DNA of 64,000 bases, taken from the NCBI GenBank assembly GCA_016933045.1, contig JAFGBR010000008.1, positions 1 to 64,000 of the forward strand, read 5' to 3'. This DNA comes from Marinilabiliaceae bacterium. GTDB taxonomy: Bacteria; Bacteroidota; Bacteroidia; Bacteroidales; Marinilabiliaceae. Below are positions 37,576-47,821 of the stretch, in pieces. Every line of letters starts with the position of its first letter. Position 1 is the first letter of the stretch. Position numbers and translations under genes: made by a program. Under the pieces are notes generated by a model that was not told the origin of the DNA, ran no database searches, and saw only the letters and a list, made by a program, of their open reading frames with translations.

Positions 37576-38877
37576 TCAGATAGCTTCAGCGACAACAAAA
37601 GTGCTTCCTCCAATGAAAATCAAATCGTTAGGCGATGAATTTTTTTTTGCATTGACTATAGCATCGTGTACGTTTGGATAATTGGAACCCGATAATTGGT
37701 GTTTTAAAGCGGCATTTTTAAGTTCTTTTTCGTTAAGACTTCTTGGAATATTTGCGCGGGTGAAGTAGTATGTAGCATTTTTTGGAAGAAGGGTTAATAT
37801 TTCATCGATGTTTTTATCTTGTACAAAACCAATAACAAAATGGAGGTTTTGGTATGGTGTTTCATTTAATTGAGCGACAATTTCTTTAATTCCATCGTAG
37901 TTGTGAGCAATATCGCAGATAGTAAGAGGATTGTAGCCAAGTATGTGCCATCGTCCCATTAGGTTTGTGTTTTTTTTTGTGTTGGCAATTCCATTGTAAA
38001 TAGCTTCAGTTGAGATTTTTAATCCATTTTCTGTTAAAATGTCAATGGAAGTCAATACGGTGCAGGTGTTTTTTCGTTGATAAATGCCGAGTAAATCAGT
38101 TTTTAAGTTTGGAAATAAAAGTTTATCATTATTGTATACCTGAAAAATTTGTTTGTTATCGATTGATTGTGTTGAGTAGGGAATTTGGTATTTTTTTTCG
38201 GCTTCTATAAGTTTGCTATGTTTGGTTGAGGCAATTTTTTCAAATATTGTATGTGTTTCGTTGTTTGAAGATCCAACTACAACCGGGATGTCAGGTTTTA
38301 TTATGCCTCCTTTTTCGGCTGCAATAAGAGATAGTGAGTTGCCCAGGAATTGAGTGTGATCGAGCCCTATATTGGTAATAACCGATAGAAGCGGAGTAAT
38401 AATGTTTGTTGAGTCTAAACGACCTCCCATTCCAACTTCAATAACAGCAATGTCGACTTTTTCTTTAGCAAAATGGTCGAAAGCCATAGCAACTGTTATT
38501 TCGAAAAATGAAGGATTTAATTGTTCAATAATTGAATGGTTTTGATTAATAAAATCAGTTACATGTTGGGTGCTTATTTTTATTCCGTTAACCTGAATAC
38601 GCTCTCTGAAATCGATAAGATGAGGTGATGTGTATAACCCTACTTTGTATCCATTTTCATATAGAACCGAGGCAAGCATGTGTGAAACAGATCCTTTGCC
38701 ATTGGTGCCGGCAATATGAATTGATTTAAAGTTTTTATGAGGATGATTAAAATATTCATCTAGTTTAATTGTGTTAATTAAATTAGCTTTATAGGCCGAA
38801 CTTCCAATTCTCTGATACATGGGGAGTTGAGTAAACAGGAAGTTAATTGCGTCTTTATATGTATTGTATTTTTTCAT
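37576..38877 (-). CDS. folC: Bifunctional folylpolyglutamate synthase/dihydrofolate synthase
   Basis: 433 residues. It joins glutamate to dihydropteroate and folates. The Mur-ligase-like ATP loop HIAGTNGKGSVSHMLASVL, GLYTSPHLIDFRERI, VIEVGMGGRLDSTNII and ITNIGLDHTQFLG are all present, with a C-terminal glutamate-binding domain (ICDIAHNYDGIKEIVAQL). The tRNA-Val pair follows after 61 bp on the same strand and may share its transcript. Confidence 0.95.
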   Translation of the reverse strand: MKKYNTYKDAINFLFTQLPMYQRIGSSAYKANLINTIKLDEYFNHPHKNFKSIHIAGTNGKGSVSHMLASVLYENGYKVGLYTSPHLIDFRERIQVNGIKISTQHVTDFINQNHSIIEQLNPSFFEITVAMAFDHFAKEKVDIAVIEVGMGGRLDSTNIITPLLSVITNIGLDHTQFLGNSLSLIAAEKGGIIKPDIPVVVGSSNNETHTIFEKIASTKHSKLIEAEKKYQIPYSTQSIDNKQIFQVYNNDKLLFPNLKTDLLGIYQRKNTCTVLTSIDILTENGLKISTEAIYNGIANTKKNTNLMGRWHILGYNPLTICDIAHNYDGIKEIVAQLNETPYQNLHFVIGFVQDKNIDEILTLLPKNATYYFTRANIPRSLNEKELKNAALKHQLSGSNYPNVHDAIVNAKKNSSPNDLIFIGGSTFVVAEAI

Positions 38878-38940
38878 TTTGCTGTAAAATTAAATCCAAA
38901 AATGGATATATTTAGGTTATAATCATAATAGAAATAAGAT

Positions 38941-40263
38941 ATGGCTGAAAAAAAAATCTTTATACTTGATACAAATGTGTTGTTACATGATCACAAGTGT
39001 ATATACAATTTCCAGGATAACGATGTAATTATTCCAATTGTAGTTCTCGAAGAGCTTGATCAATTTAAAAAAGGGAATGATTTAATAAATTTTCAGGCAC
39101 GTGAGTTTGCTCGCGAGCTTGATCGAATAGCAGGAGAAAATCTTTTTACTAAGGGTATTTCATTGGGTAAAAAAATGGGAAAGCTATTTGTTGCAACGGG
39201 GAAACCTTTCCCACAGATAATGCACGATTCGTTTCAGGAACGTACACCCGACCATCGAATACTTGCTATAACCCTACACATTAAAGATGAATTTTCGGGA
39301 CGACAATGTGTATTAATAACTAAGGATATAAATCTTAGGATGAAAGCTAAATCGTTAGGACTTTTATCGCAGGATTATGAGAATGATAAGGTTAAGGATC
39401 CGGAATTGTTGGATAAAGGGGTTGAAATATATGAAGATTTTAATATTGGGGTAATAGAAATGCTTTATGAAAGAAAAGCAATAGAGCGATCAAAGGCCGA
39501 ATTAAAAAAAGAGTTACCATCAAATCAATATTTTATTCTACGAAATGGGAATCATAGCGTATTAGCATATTTTGATCCATTCAACGATATGATAATGCGC
39601 ATAGATAAACATGGCGCATTTGGCATTGAGCCACGTAATGCAGAGCAAACATTTTCGCTTCATGCATTGATGAATCCCGAGATAAAACTTATTTCGTTAA
39701 CCGGAAAAGCAGGAACCGGGAAAACACTGTTAGCATTGGCAGCTGCATTACAGCAGAGTAAGCAGTATAACCAGATATTGCTTGCCCGTCCAATAGTTCC
39801 ATTATCGAATAAGGATATAGGCTTTTTGCCTGGAGATATAAAAGAAAAAATAGGGCCATACATGCAACCTTTGTTTGATAATTTGGGAGTTATTAAGAGT
39901 AAGTATTCTCAACAGAGCAGGGAAAATCAGCAGATAGAAGAGATGTTAAAGACCGAAAAACTAATAATAACTCCATTGGCATATATAAGAGGACGAAGTT
40001 TATCTGATGCTTTTTTTATTGTTGATGAAGCTCAGAATCTAACACCACATGAAGTTAAAACAATTATTACACGAGCAGGAGAAGGCACGAAATTGGTTTT
40101 TACCGGAGATATTAATCAAATAGATACCCCCTATTTGGATATGCAATCAAATGGTTTGGCTTATTTAACTGACAAGATGCGAGGTCAGAGTCTTTTTGCT
40201 CATGTTAATTTGGTTAAAGGGGAGCGAAGTGAGTTGGCAGAATTAGCATCTGACTTATTGTAA
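38941..40263 (+). CDS. PhoH-like protein with N-terminal PIN domain
   Basis: 440 residues. The PIN-type RNase domain (about 1-150) starts FILDTNVLLHDH and carries acidic residues including VLEELDQFKKG and CVLITKDINLRMKA. The PhoH ATPase domain (about 230-440) has LTGKAGTGKTLLALAAAL (Walker A), LARPIVPL, FIVDEAQNLTPHEVKTI (Walker B) and KLVFTGDINQID. This PIN-PhoH fusion is known as PhoH2 and in mycobacteria is an RNA helicase/ribonuclease. The cellular role here is unproved. It is monocistronic, with its own terminator. Confidence 0.9.
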   Translation: MAEKKIFILDTNVLLHDHKCIYNFQDNDVIIPIVVLEELDQFKKGNDLINFQAREFARELDRIAGENLFTKGISLGKKMGKLFVATGKPFPQIMHDSFQERTPDHRILAITLHIKDEFSGRQCVLITKDINLRMKAKSLGLLSQDYENDKVKDPELLDKGVEIYEDFNIGVIEMLYERKAIERSKAELKKELPSNQYFILRNGNHSVLAYFDPFNDMIMRIDKHGAFGIEPRNAEQTFSLHALMNPEIKLISLTGKAGTGKTLLALAAALQQSKQYNQILLARPIVPLSNKDIGFLPGDIKEKIGPYMQPLFDNLGVIKSKYSQQSRENQQIEEMLKTEKLIITPLAYIRGRSLSDAFFIVDEAQNLTPHEVKTIITRAGEGTKLVFTGDINQIDTPYLDMQSNGLAYLTDKMRGQSLFAHVNLVKGERSELAELASDLL

Positions 40264-40278
40264 ACATATTAATGATTA

Positions 40279-40319
40279 AAACAATGATGAGAATATTTTT
40301 CTTGTCATTGTTTTTTTTT
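40279..40319 (+). terminator. Terminator after the PhoH gene
   Basis: The stem AAACAATGA (40279-40287) with TCATTGTTT (40305-40313) has a 17-nt loop and runs into a 9-T tract, 16 bp after the stop codon. Confidence 0.75.
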
Positions 40320-40359
40320 AAGCGGAATAAAGAAAATTTTCAGTATTGTAAAAGTTATT

Positions 40360-40367
40360 TAAATTTG
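40360..40367 (+). promoter_or_regulatory. Bacteroidetes -7 promoter motif upstream of rex
   Basis: TAAATTTG fits TAnnTTTG exactly and lies 22 bp before the rex ATG, giving a very short leader. Confidence 0.5.
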
Positions 40368-40389
40368 TGAGTAATTATAAGTAATAAAA

Positions 40390-41046
40390 ATGGGCGATTT
40401 AAAAAAACAAGAAAATAGGATAGTTCCTGAGCCTGCATTACGAAGAATGCCGTGTTATTTATCTTATTTAAAGTTAGCCCGTAAAGCCGGTCAGAAAGTA
40501 ATATCATCAACCAATATAGCTCGCGATATGGGTATTGATCCAACCCAGGTGACAAAAGATTTGTCGTATACAAGTATTGTTGGAAAAACAAGAGTAGGTT
40601 ATGAAGTTGATTTGTTAATAGAAGTATTGGAGGAGTTCTTGGGTTTTAAGGTTTTGGATGAGGCATTTCTATTTGGAGCCGGAAGTCTTGGAATTGCATT
40701 GTTGCACGATTTAGGGCTGCGACAGTATGGACTTAAAATAACAGCGGCTTTTGATATTAATCCACAGGTAGTGGGAAAAGAGATTGAGGGAGTAAAAATA
40801 TATCACGTAAATGAGTATGCAAGGATGCAGGATAGTGGGATAAGAATAGGAATATTAACAGTGCCATTAGATTGTGCCCAAAAAACAGCAGAGTTGATGG
40901 TAAACGGTGGAATTAAAGCAATATGGAATTTTACACCAGTAGTAATAAAATTACCTAATGAAATAGTTGTACAGAATACTTCGTTATATGCGCATTTGGC
41001 TGTTATGTTTAATCGTTTGCATAGTAATGATGCTGAATTAAAATGA
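40390..41046 (+). CDS. rex: Redox-sensing transcriptional repressor Rex
   Basis: 218 residues. The winged-helix DNA-binding domain (about 10-90) has ALRRMPCYLSYLKLARKAG, SSTNIARDMGIDPTQVTKDLSY. The Rossmann domain binds NADH/NAD through LFGAGSLGIALL, then TAAFDINPQVVGKEI, and a C-terminal swapped helix (SLYAHLAVMFNRLH). Rex represses fermentation and respiratory genes when the NADH/NAD ratio is low. No Rex operator was found with certainty nearby. Single gene; secDF follows after 195 bp. Confidence 0.95.
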   Translation: MGDLKKQENRIVPEPALRRMPCYLSYLKLARKAGQKVISSTNIARDMGIDPTQVTKDLSYTSIVGKTRVGYEVDLLIEVLEEFLGFKVLDEAFLFGAGSLGIALLHDLGLRQYGLKITAAFDINPQVVGKEIEGVKIYHVNEYARMQDSGIRIGILTVPLDCAQKTAELMVNGGIKAIWNFTPVVIKLPNEIVVQNTSLYAHLAVMFNRLHSNDAELK

Positions 41047-41178
41047 TGATTTGTATTTTCTGTTTTATAATGTCTTTTATGCAATTTGGAAAAGCCTGTT
41101 ATTAAAGGATTAAAGAAATAACGTAAAAAAGTGTTAAAACACAGATTGTGATAAACTATGATTTATAAAAAAAATCAA

Positions 41179-41186
41179 TATATTTG
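41179..41186 (+). promoter_or_regulatory. Bacteroidetes -7 promoter motif upstream of secDF
   Basis: TATATTTG matches TAnnTTTG, 55 bp before the secDF ATG. A convincing -33 element was not seen. Confidence 0.5.
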
Positions 41187-41241
41187 CGCGATTAAGAAGT
41201 AGAGAGTATTTAAAATACATAGAAATTAAAATAGTTAACAA

Positions 41242-44226
41242 ATGCAAAACAAAGGAGCGATTAGGCTATTTGCCATTTTGCTGGCTGTCGTTAGTTTATA
41301 TCAACTTATTTTTACTTACGGAGCGAAGCAAGTAGAAAAGGAGGCTGCGATATATGCAAAATCTGTATCAAACGGCGATTTAGGCCTGGAACAAATTAAA
41401 GAAGCACAGTATTTAGATTCAATGTCGAGTGAAGTGGCTTTGAGTCTTGGTTTAGTAGATTTCACTTATAAAGAATGTAAGGAAAAAGAAATCAATTTTG
41501 GTCTTGACCTTAAAGGAGGTATGAACCTTATTCTTGAAGTTAAGGTGTCAGATGTACTGTTGGCATTATCAAATTATAATAGTGATGCAACATTTCACAA
41601 AGCATTAAAAGCGGCTGATGTAAGAGAGCGAAACAGTACAAAAGATTATGTTGATTTGTTTGGAGAGGAATTTGAAAAACTAGATCCCAATGCTCAGTTG
41701 GCAGCTATTTTTGCAACACCCGAATTGAAAGGTGTTATAGATTATAAGATGTCGAATGGTGAGGTTCTTGATATAATTAAAAAGGAATCGGATGATGCCA
41801 TAAGTAATGCATTTAACATATTAAGGACTCGTATCGACCGCTTTGGAGTTACTCAGCCAAATATTCAAAAGCTCGAAAAAGCAGGACGTGTATTGGTTGA
41901 ATTGCCTGGAGTAAAAGATCCGAAACGAGTACGAAAATTATTGCAGGGAACAGCCAGTCTTGAGTTTTGGGAAACTTACGATAACCAGGAGGTTTATCAG
42001 GTAATAGGTCAGGCAAATGTTATTACTCGTCAGATTGCAGCAGCTGAAAAACGATCGGAAGAAAAAACAGATGGAGTTATATCGGATACTGCTAAAAAAG
42101 TATCTGAAGAAGGAATGGATTTACTAGCTGCTATTCAAGGCGATTCAACATCTGTTGATAGTTTGCATGATGCAAGCCTTAAATCGTTATACGATTATTT
42201 AATACCCAGTCAGTATCCTGGAGCTGTTGTAGGAAAAGCAATGGCTCGTGATACATCAAAAGTAAATGCATATTTTCAGCTTGATCCTGTAAAAAACATT
42301 CTTCCTGCCGATATGAAATTGTTATGGTCAATAAAACCAGTTGACAATAACTCAGAAGAAGGGTCAGAAGAAGCATATTACGAATTAGTAGCCATAAGAG
42401 TAACATCATTAGATGGTCGTCCGCGTTTAGAAGGTGATGTGATTACATCGGCACGGGCACAATCAACGGCCCAGGGCGATTTTGATGTTAGCATGTCGAT
42501 GAATGCAGAAGGTGCAGCTGAGTGGGCTCGTATAACAGGGGCTAATGTAGGCAAAAGCATTGCAGTAGTATTGGATGGATATGTTTATAGTCATCCACGT
42601 GTAAATGAGAAAATATCAGGTGGTAGTACATCAATTACCGGAGGTTTTACGGTACAAGAAGCAAAAGATTTAGCAAACATTCTTAAGTCGGGTAAGTTAC
42701 CTGCTCCGGCGCGAGTTGTTGAAGATACAGTAGTAGGTCCATCATTGGGAGCAGAGGCGGTAAATGCCGGATTATTTTCGTTTATAGCTGCTTTTATACT
42801 GGTATTGATTTATATGATATTTTATTATCATAGAGCAGGATTGGTAGCTAATGTGGCTCTTGTTACAAACGTATTTTTCCTGTTTGGTGTTTTAGCTTCA
42901 TTTGGTGCAGTACTTACCTTACCGGGATTGGCAGGTATTACCTTAACGTTGGGTATGGCCGTTGATGCGAACGTGATTATTTACGAACGTATTCGGGAAG
43001 AGTTAAGAGCTGGTAAAGGACTTAGTTTAGCAATTACGGATGGTTATAAGAATGCCTATTCGGCAATTTTCGATGGAAACATTACCACTTTCTTAACAGC
43101 TGTAATCTTATTTATTTTTGGAACAGGCCCAATTCAGGGTTTTGCAACAACTCTAATGATAGGTATTGCAACATCTTTGTTTTCGGCAATTTTCATTACT
43201 CGTTTGATTTTTGAGAGAATGTTGAGTAAGAAAAAAAATGTAAAATTTGCATCAAAGATTACAGAGAATATATTGGTAAATTCGAAATTCAACTTTATTG
43301 GAGTAAGAAAAGTAACATACGTAATTTCTGGAATTATAATATTAGCCGGTATTGTATCAATGCTTACAAGAGGTTTTAATTATGGTGTTGATTTTTCCGG
43401 TGGACGAAACTTTGTATTACAATTCGATGATAAAGTAAATACAGTTGAGCTTCAAAAGACATTGGTTGGGTTGTTTGAAAATCAGAATACCGAAGTTAAA
43501 ACAATAGGTTCTGAACATAGGGTTAAGATAACAACAAAATATCTGATTGATGTTGATGAAACTGAAGTTTATGCTGATAGTATTATTATGGCTAAATTAT
43601 TTGAAGGTACACAGCCATTGTTAAAGGATGGACTGACATTTGATGATTTTAGTACCCAAACAATACTTAGTTCTCAAAAGGTAGGACCAACCATATCGGA
43701 TGATATAAAACTGGAGGCTTTACTTGCAATTGTATTTGCGTTATTAGGTATCTTCTTATATATTGTTTTTAGGTTTAAAAAGGTTGGATATGGCCTAGGA
43801 AGTGTATTGTCTTTAGCTCACGATGCTTTAATAGTACTGGGATTATATTCATTGTTGAAAGATTTTATGCCATTTGCAATGGATATTGATTCAGCATTTA
43901 TAGCTGCAATATTAACGGTTATTGGATATTCAATAAACGATACTGTAATTATTTATGACCGTATAAGAGAGTGGGGAGTTGTGCATCCTAAGTGGACTTT
44001 GGAAGAGCGTTTTAATGGTGCTTTAAATAGTACATTAGGGCGTACGTTAAATACATCATTAACAACATTTGTAGTTCTTTTAATCATTTTTATTTTTGGT
44101 GGTGATGTGATTAGGGGATTTGTATTTGCATTATTAATAGGTATTGGAGTAGGAACATATTCATCGTTATTTACAGCTGCTCCAATTGTGTACGATGCAT
44201 TGATTAGAAAAAATAAGAAAAAGTAA
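41242..44226 (+). CDS. secDF: Fused protein translocase subunit SecDF
   Basis: 994 residues, the fused form usual in Bacteroidota. The SecD half has TM1 near residues 7-25, LGLDLKGGMNLILEV (D1 motif), a large periplasmic P1 domain and the TM block with GLAGITLTLGMAVDANVIIYERIREEL. The SecF half has NYGVDFSGGRNFVLQF, then SINDTVIIYDRIRE (D4 motif). SecDF uses proton flow to pull proteins across the inner membrane after SecA/SecYEG, so it supplies the T9SS cargo of this locus. Ends at a strong terminator. Confidence 0.96.
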   Translation: MQNKGAIRLFAILLAVVSLYQLIFTYGAKQVEKEAAIYAKSVSNGDLGLEQIKEAQYLDSMSSEVALSLGLVDFTYKECKEKEINFGLDLKGGMNLILEVKVSDVLLALSNYNSDATFHKALKAADVRERNSTKDYVDLFGEEFEKLDPNAQLAAIFATPELKGVIDYKMSNGEVLDIIKKESDDAISNAFNILRTRIDRFGVTQPNIQKLEKAGRVLVELPGVKDPKRVRKLLQGTASLEFWETYDNQEVYQVIGQANVITRQIAAAEKRSEEKTDGVISDTAKKVSEEGMDLLAAIQGDSTSVDSLHDASLKSLYDYLIPSQYPGAVVGKAMARDTSKVNAYFQLDPVKNILPADMKLLWSIKPVDNNSEEGSEEAYYELVAIRVTSLDGRPRLEGDVITSARAQSTAQGDFDVSMSMNAEGAAEWARITGANVGKSIAVVLDGYVYSHPRVNEKISGGSTSITGGFTVQEAKDLANILKSGKLPAPARVVEDTVVGPSLGAEAVNAGLFSFIAAFILVLIYMIFYYHRAGLVANVALVTNVFFLFGVLASFGAVLTLPGLAGITLTLGMAVDANVIIYERIREELRAGKGLSLAITDGYKNAYSAIFDGNITTFLTAVILFIFGTGPIQGFATTLMIGIATSLFSAIFITRLIFERMLSKKKNVKFASKITENILVNSKFNFIGVRKVTYVISGIIILAGIVSMLTRGFNYGVDFSGGRNFVLQFDDKVNTVELQKTLVGLFENQNTEVKTIGSEHRVKITTKYLIDVDETEVYADSIIMAKLFEGTQPLLKDGLTFDDFSTQTILSSQKVGPTISDDIKLEALLAIVFALLGIFLYIVFRFKKVGYGLGSVLSLAHDALIVLGLYSLLKDFMPFAMDIDSAFIAAILTVIGYSINDTVIIYDRIREWGVVHPKWTLEERFNGALNSTLGRTLNTSLTTFVVLLIIFIFGGDVIRGFVFALLIGIGVGTYSSLFTAAPIVYDALIRKNKKK

Positions 44227-44250
44227 TTATTATAATAGTATAATAATGGA

Positions 44251-44280
44251 GGGGAGTTTTGATAACTCCCCTTTCTTTTT
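44251..44280 (+). terminator. Terminator after secDF
   Basis: A perfect 8-bp stem, GGGGAGTT (44251-44258) and AACTCCCC (44264-44271), with a 5-nt loop, followed by a T-rich tract. Confidence 0.9.
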
Positions 44281-44353
44281 TTTAAAAACTCAGATATATG
44301 CCATCTGTTTCAATTACTTTTAATTATTATCTTTAAGTCGTTAAATAACAGGT

Positions 44354-44668
44354 ATGGTGATCTTTTTATTTGGTTTATCGGGAGGCGAAATATTAGTCAT
44401 TTTTTTAGTGATATTAATTCTTTTTGGGTCGGATAAATTGCCTGGATTGGCAAGGACTATTGGAAAAGGTATGAATGAATTTAAGAAAGCCTCTGAAGAT
44501 ATTAAGCGTGAAATAAGAACCAGTGCCAGTGAAATGAAGGAAGATATAATAGAAGCACGTAGGACGGTTCGGGAAGATGTTAATAAAAAAAATGATAATA
44601 TTGATGATGTTTTGGATAATGATCCTTATGGTTTGAATGAAGAAGAAAAAGAGAATAATGATGTATAA
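44354..44668 (+). CDS. tatA: Twin-arginine translocase subunit TatA
   Basis: 104 residues. A single N-terminal membrane helix (LSGGEILVIFLVILILF) is followed by the FGSDKLPGLARTIGKGM hinge, an amphipathic helix (NEFKKASEDIKREIR) and an acidic, low-complexity tail. This is the TatA/E pattern; TatA forms the pore for folded proteins with the RR signal. No tatC is adjacent. A TATCTTTA promoter-like sequence lies about 25 bp upstream. Confidence 0.9.
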   Translation: MVIFLFGLSGGEILVIFLVILILFGSDKLPGLARTIGKGMNEFKKASEDIKREIRTSASEMKEDIIEARRTVREDVNKKNDNIDDVLDNDPYGLNEEEKENNDV

Positions 44669-44751
44669 AAATTATTTAAAGTAATAAAGGTATTATTTAT
44701 AAGGATTAGAATAGAGAACTATTCAACAGGTAATAAAAAATAAGGATTGGT

Positions 44752-45678
44752 ATGATGGATTATTTATTTCTAGCAATAGGGTTGGGGCTTTTGTTTTTAA
44801 GCGGGAACTGGCTTGTTACGGGAAGTGTTCAGGTAGCTCGTTACTTTAAAGTATCTTCATTGGTTGTTGGGTTAACAGTAGTAGCTTTTGGAACATCAGC
44901 TCCTGAACTTTTTGTGAGTTTAAAGGCTGCATATAAAGGAGCTCCTGATATTTCACTTGGTAATGTGGTAGGTTCAAATATTTCAAATATTGGTATTGTT
45001 TTAGGGCTTGTTGCGCTAATTTTCCCGATAAAAGTTGAAGAGCGTAATATTTTGAAAGATTGGGTTGTTATGCTCATTGCTTCGTTATTATTAGTGGTGT
45101 TTAGTATAGATTTGAAATTAGGTTTTTTTGATGGAGTAATATTATTTTCGGGACTTGTTGCTTATGTACTGTGGACAGTTCGTAATGCGAGGAAAAATAG
45201 TAATAGAGTGGTGGTTAATAAACCAACCATGAATCGCATTAAGGCTTTAGGATATATAGCTATATCAATTACAGGTTTGTATTTTGGATCAGATCTTTTA
45301 ATTGATTCGTCAAGAGCTATTGCGTTAGAATTTGGATTAAGTGAGCGGGTTATTGGAGTTACTATTGTTGCATTTGGAACAAGTGTTCCAGAATTAATAA
45401 CATCATTAATGGCAGTATTACGAAAAGAGAATGAGATATCGATAGGAAATATTGTTGGCTCAAATATATTTAATATACTGTCGATAATAGGAATAACCGC
45501 AATGGTACATCCAATTTCGGTGAATAGTTCTATATTAACTTTCGATTATTCATGGATGATTGGTTTTGCTGTTTTGTTATTATTAGTTATGATTCCGCTA
45601 AGAAGAGGAATCATAAACAGATATGAAGGATTAGCACTAATGGCAATATATGGTTTTTATGTTTTCTGGCTTTTTTGA
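44752..45678 (+). CDS. Calcium/sodium antiporter (CaCA family, YrbG-like)
   Basis: 308 residues with about ten membrane helices and two inverted alpha-repeats: [18 protein letters not shown] with [13 protein letters not shown], and [17 protein letters not shown] with [12 protein letters not shown]. These GTSxPE and GNxxGSNxxN motifs form the ion sites of K-independent Ca2+/Na+ or H+ exchangers. It heads a tight run: the ATPase gene begins 2 bp after its stop codon. Ion specificity cannot be read from the sequence. Confidence 0.92.
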   Translation: MMDYLFLAIGLGLLFLSGNWLVTGSVQVARYFKVSSLVVGLTVVAFGTSAPELFVSLKAAYKGAPDISLGNVVGSNISNIGIVLGLVALIFPIKVEERNILKDWVVMLIASLLLVVFSIDLKLGFFDGVILFSGLVAYVLWTVRNARKNSNRVVVNKPTMNRIKALGYIAISITGLYFGSDLLIDSSRAIALEFGLSERVIGVTIVAFGTSVPELITSLMAVLRKENEISIGNIVGSNIFNILSIIGITAMVHPISVNSSILTFDYSWMIGFAVLLLLVMIPLRRGIINRYEGLALMAIYGFYVFWLF

Positions 45679-45680
45679 TT

Positions 45681-46337
45681 ATGATAAAATGTAGCGAAAT
45701 AACACGTCAGTTTGGTGAACTTAAGGTTCTGAAAGGTATTGATTTAAATATTAAAGAAGGAGAAATAGTTAGTATTGTAGGTGCAAGTGGTGCGGGAAAA
45801 ACGACGTTACTTCAGATATTAGGATCGTTAGATAAACCTACAAATGGAAAAGTATTTATTAATAATGTAGATATTAATAAACTTTCTGAAAACCAACTAG
45901 CACGTTTTCGGAATGAGAATATTGGTTTTGTTTTTCAGTTTCATCAGTTATTGCCCGAGTTCACAGCCGTTGAAAATGTAATAATTCCTGCCTTAATTAA
46001 GGGAGATAGTAAAGTAAAAGCTCTTGAAAAAGCAAATGAATTACTGGCTTTTTTGAAATTAGAAAACCGAAAGGAACATAAACCCTCTCAATTAAGTGGT
46101 GGCGAAAAACAACGAGTTGCAGTTGCACGAGCATTAATAAATGAACCAGCTGTTGTTTTTGCCGATGAACCCACCGGAAATTTAGACTCAAAGAATCAAG
46201 AGGAGCTGCAGTTGTTATTTAAATCACTTCGTGAGAAATATAAAGCAACATTTATTATAGTTACACACGATGAACATTTAGCTGCAATGTCAGATCGTGT
46301 TATTCACATGAAAGACGGAGTGATTGTTAATGAATGA
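45681..46337 (+). CDS. LolD-type ABC transporter ATP-binding protein
   Basis: 218 residues from the ATG at 45681; an earlier TTG overlaps the previous stop and is unlikely. Walker [11 protein letters not shown]-loop [17 protein letters not shown], signature [15 protein letters not shown], Walker [14 protein letters not shown] and the H-loop VTHDEH are complete. [16 protein letters not shown] is the LolD/MacB subgroup hallmark, so it probably powers lipoprotein release to the outer membrane with LolCE encoded elsewhere. No permease is adjacent. It overlaps the next gene by 8 bp. Confidence 0.88.
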   Translation: MIKCSEITRQFGELKVLKGIDLNIKEGEIVSIVGASGAGKTTLLQILGSLDKPTNGKVFINNVDINKLSENQLARFRNENIGFVFQFHQLLPEFTAVENVIIPALIKGDSKVKALEKANELLAFLKLENRKEHKPSQLSGGEKQRVAVARALINEPAVVFADEPTGNLDSKNQEELQLLFKSLREKYKATFIIVTHDEHLAAMSDRVIHMKDGVIVNE

Positions 46338-47091
46338 TATTGCCGAAATAACAGAATTTCTTAACGAAAAGGCAGATCAATATAACAGAATTGGATTTAT
46401 TGAAACAGATCCGGTGTCAATTCCACATAGGTTTTCATTAAAAGAAGATATTGAAATATCAGGTTTTTTAAGTGCAGCTCTTGCATGGGGAAACCGAAAG
46501 GCAATTATTAAGTCGGCAAATCAACTTATGGAAATGATGGATGAATCGCCATTGGATTTCGTTGTTAATTCATCGGAATATGAAATTAATAGACTAGGTA
46601 AATTTGTTTATCGTACATTTAATGGTTTTGACATTCAATTTTTTATTCGATCGTTAAAAAAAATATATCAATATCATGGTGGATTAGAGTCAGTATTTAT
46701 GCATGATTATAAAGGTGATTTGAAAGATTCACTAATATATTTTCGTAAAGTATTTATGGGAGATGCAATTGTAAGAACCGGAAAACATGTTGCTGATGTT
46801 CAGAAGGGATCTACGGGAAAAAGATTAAATATGTACTTGCGGTGGATGGTGCGAAATGATAATAGGGGAGTTGATTTTGGACTTTGGAAAGATATTAATC
46901 CAGGTCACTTATATTTGCCATTAGATCTGCATACCGGAAATGTAGGTCGCAAGTTGGGTTTGCTAAAACGGAAGCAAAACGACTGGAAAGCTGTTGATGA
47001 TATTACTTCAGTATTACGTAAAATAGATAGCCTTGATCCGATAAAATATGATTTTGCACTATTTGGGTTAGGAGTTTTTGAAAAGTTTTGA
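46330..47091 (+). CDS. TIGR02757 (DUF2400) family protein
   Basis: 253 residues from the ATG at 46330. Recognised from [29 protein letters not shown] near the start and from [23 protein letters not shown] with [20 protein letters not shown] towards the end. It resembles the helix-hairpin-helix DNA glycosylase fold, and the family is found in Bacteroidota and some proteobacteria. No reaction has been established. It overlaps the lolD-like gene by 8 bp and abuts the methyltransferase gene. Confidence 0.88.
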   Translation: MNDIAEITEFLNEKADQYNRIGFIETDPVSIPHRFSLKEDIEISGFLSAALAWGNRKAIIKSANQLMEMMDESPLDFVVNSSEYEINRLGKFVYRTFNGFDIQFFIRSLKKIYQYHGGLESVFMHDYKGDLKDSLIYFRKVFMGDAIVRTGKHVADVQKGSTGKRLNMYLRWMVRNDNRGVDFGLWKDINPGHLYLPLDLHTGNVGRKLGLLKRKQNDWKAVDDITSVLRKIDSLDPIKYDFALFGLGVFEKF

Positions 47092-47092
47092 T

Positions 47093-47809
47093 ATGGCAAA
47101 AAGCTTGTTTCGGTTTAAACAATTTACCATTAACCAGGAGGGGGCTTATATGAAAGTTGGAACCGATGGTGTTTTGTTGGGAGCCTGGTGCAAATCGAAT
47201 AATGCCAAAACAATTTTAGATATTGGAACAGGCACCGGTTTATTGTCGCTGATGTTAGCTCAACGAAACAGCTATGCAATAATTGATGCGGTAGAAATTG
47301 AACCCCAAGCAGCAAAACAAGCACAAGAAAATTTTGATAATTCGTCATGGAGTAGTAGGTTGAGGCTGTTCAATTGTTCGGTTCAGGATTATAAGCAAAT
47401 AACAGATATAAAATATGATTTAATAGTTTGTAATCCTCCATTTTTTGTTAATTCGATGAAGGCTGATAGTATAGAACGTACATTGGCTCGCCATACTGAC
47501 GAATTAACTTTTAAGGAGCTATCGGATGCCGTTAATGAGTTGTTAAATAATGAAGGACTGTTTTCTGTAATTTTACCTTCAGAAACAGAAAATGAGATGA
47601 GAGATTTAATGTATAGGTATGGTTTTTCATTAGTTCGGAAGGTGAATGTTATTCCAGTTCCAGGTAAGTTACCTAAACGTGTTTTGTTAGAGTTTTCGAA
47701 GATATATAATGAGTGTGAGTTTTCGGAATTGATTATTGAAGAGTTTGGCCGCCATAAATACTCGGAAGCTTATAAAACCTTAACCCGCGATTTTTATCTA
47801 TCTATTTAA
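47093..47809 (+). CDS. trmN6: tRNA1(Val) (adenine(37)-N6)-methyltransferase
   Basis: 238 residues from the ATG at 47093. Class I SAM-binding motif ILDIGTGTGLLSLMLAQR, acidic loop AVEIEPQAAKQA and catalytic DLIVCNPPFFVNSMK (NPPF, typical for N6-adenine methylation). The start FRFKQFTINQEGAYMKVGTDGVLLGAW is the TrmN6/YfiC family hallmark. It modifies A37 next to the anticodon of tRNA-Val, and the window also carries two tRNA-Val(TAC) genes, though not linked. It starts 1 bp after the upstream stop codon. Confidence 0.9.
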   Translation: MAKSLFRFKQFTINQEGAYMKVGTDGVLLGAWCKSNNAKTILDIGTGTGLLSLMLAQRNSYAIIDAVEIEPQAAKQAQENFDNSSWSSRLRLFNCSVQDYKQITDIKYDLIVCNPPFFVNSMKADSIERTLARHTDELTFKELSDAVNELLNNEGLFSVILPSETENEMRDLMYRYGFSLVRKVNVIPVPGKLPKRVLLEFSKIYNECEFSELIIEEFGRHKYSEAYKTLTRDFYLSI

Positions 47810-47821
47810 AAATTTAATAAG

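Noticed and set aside
37227-37613. Open frame of 128 codons across the tRNA-Val pair on the minus strand
   Set aside because: Its repeated peptide is simply the two tRNA genes read as protein; no independent coding signal.
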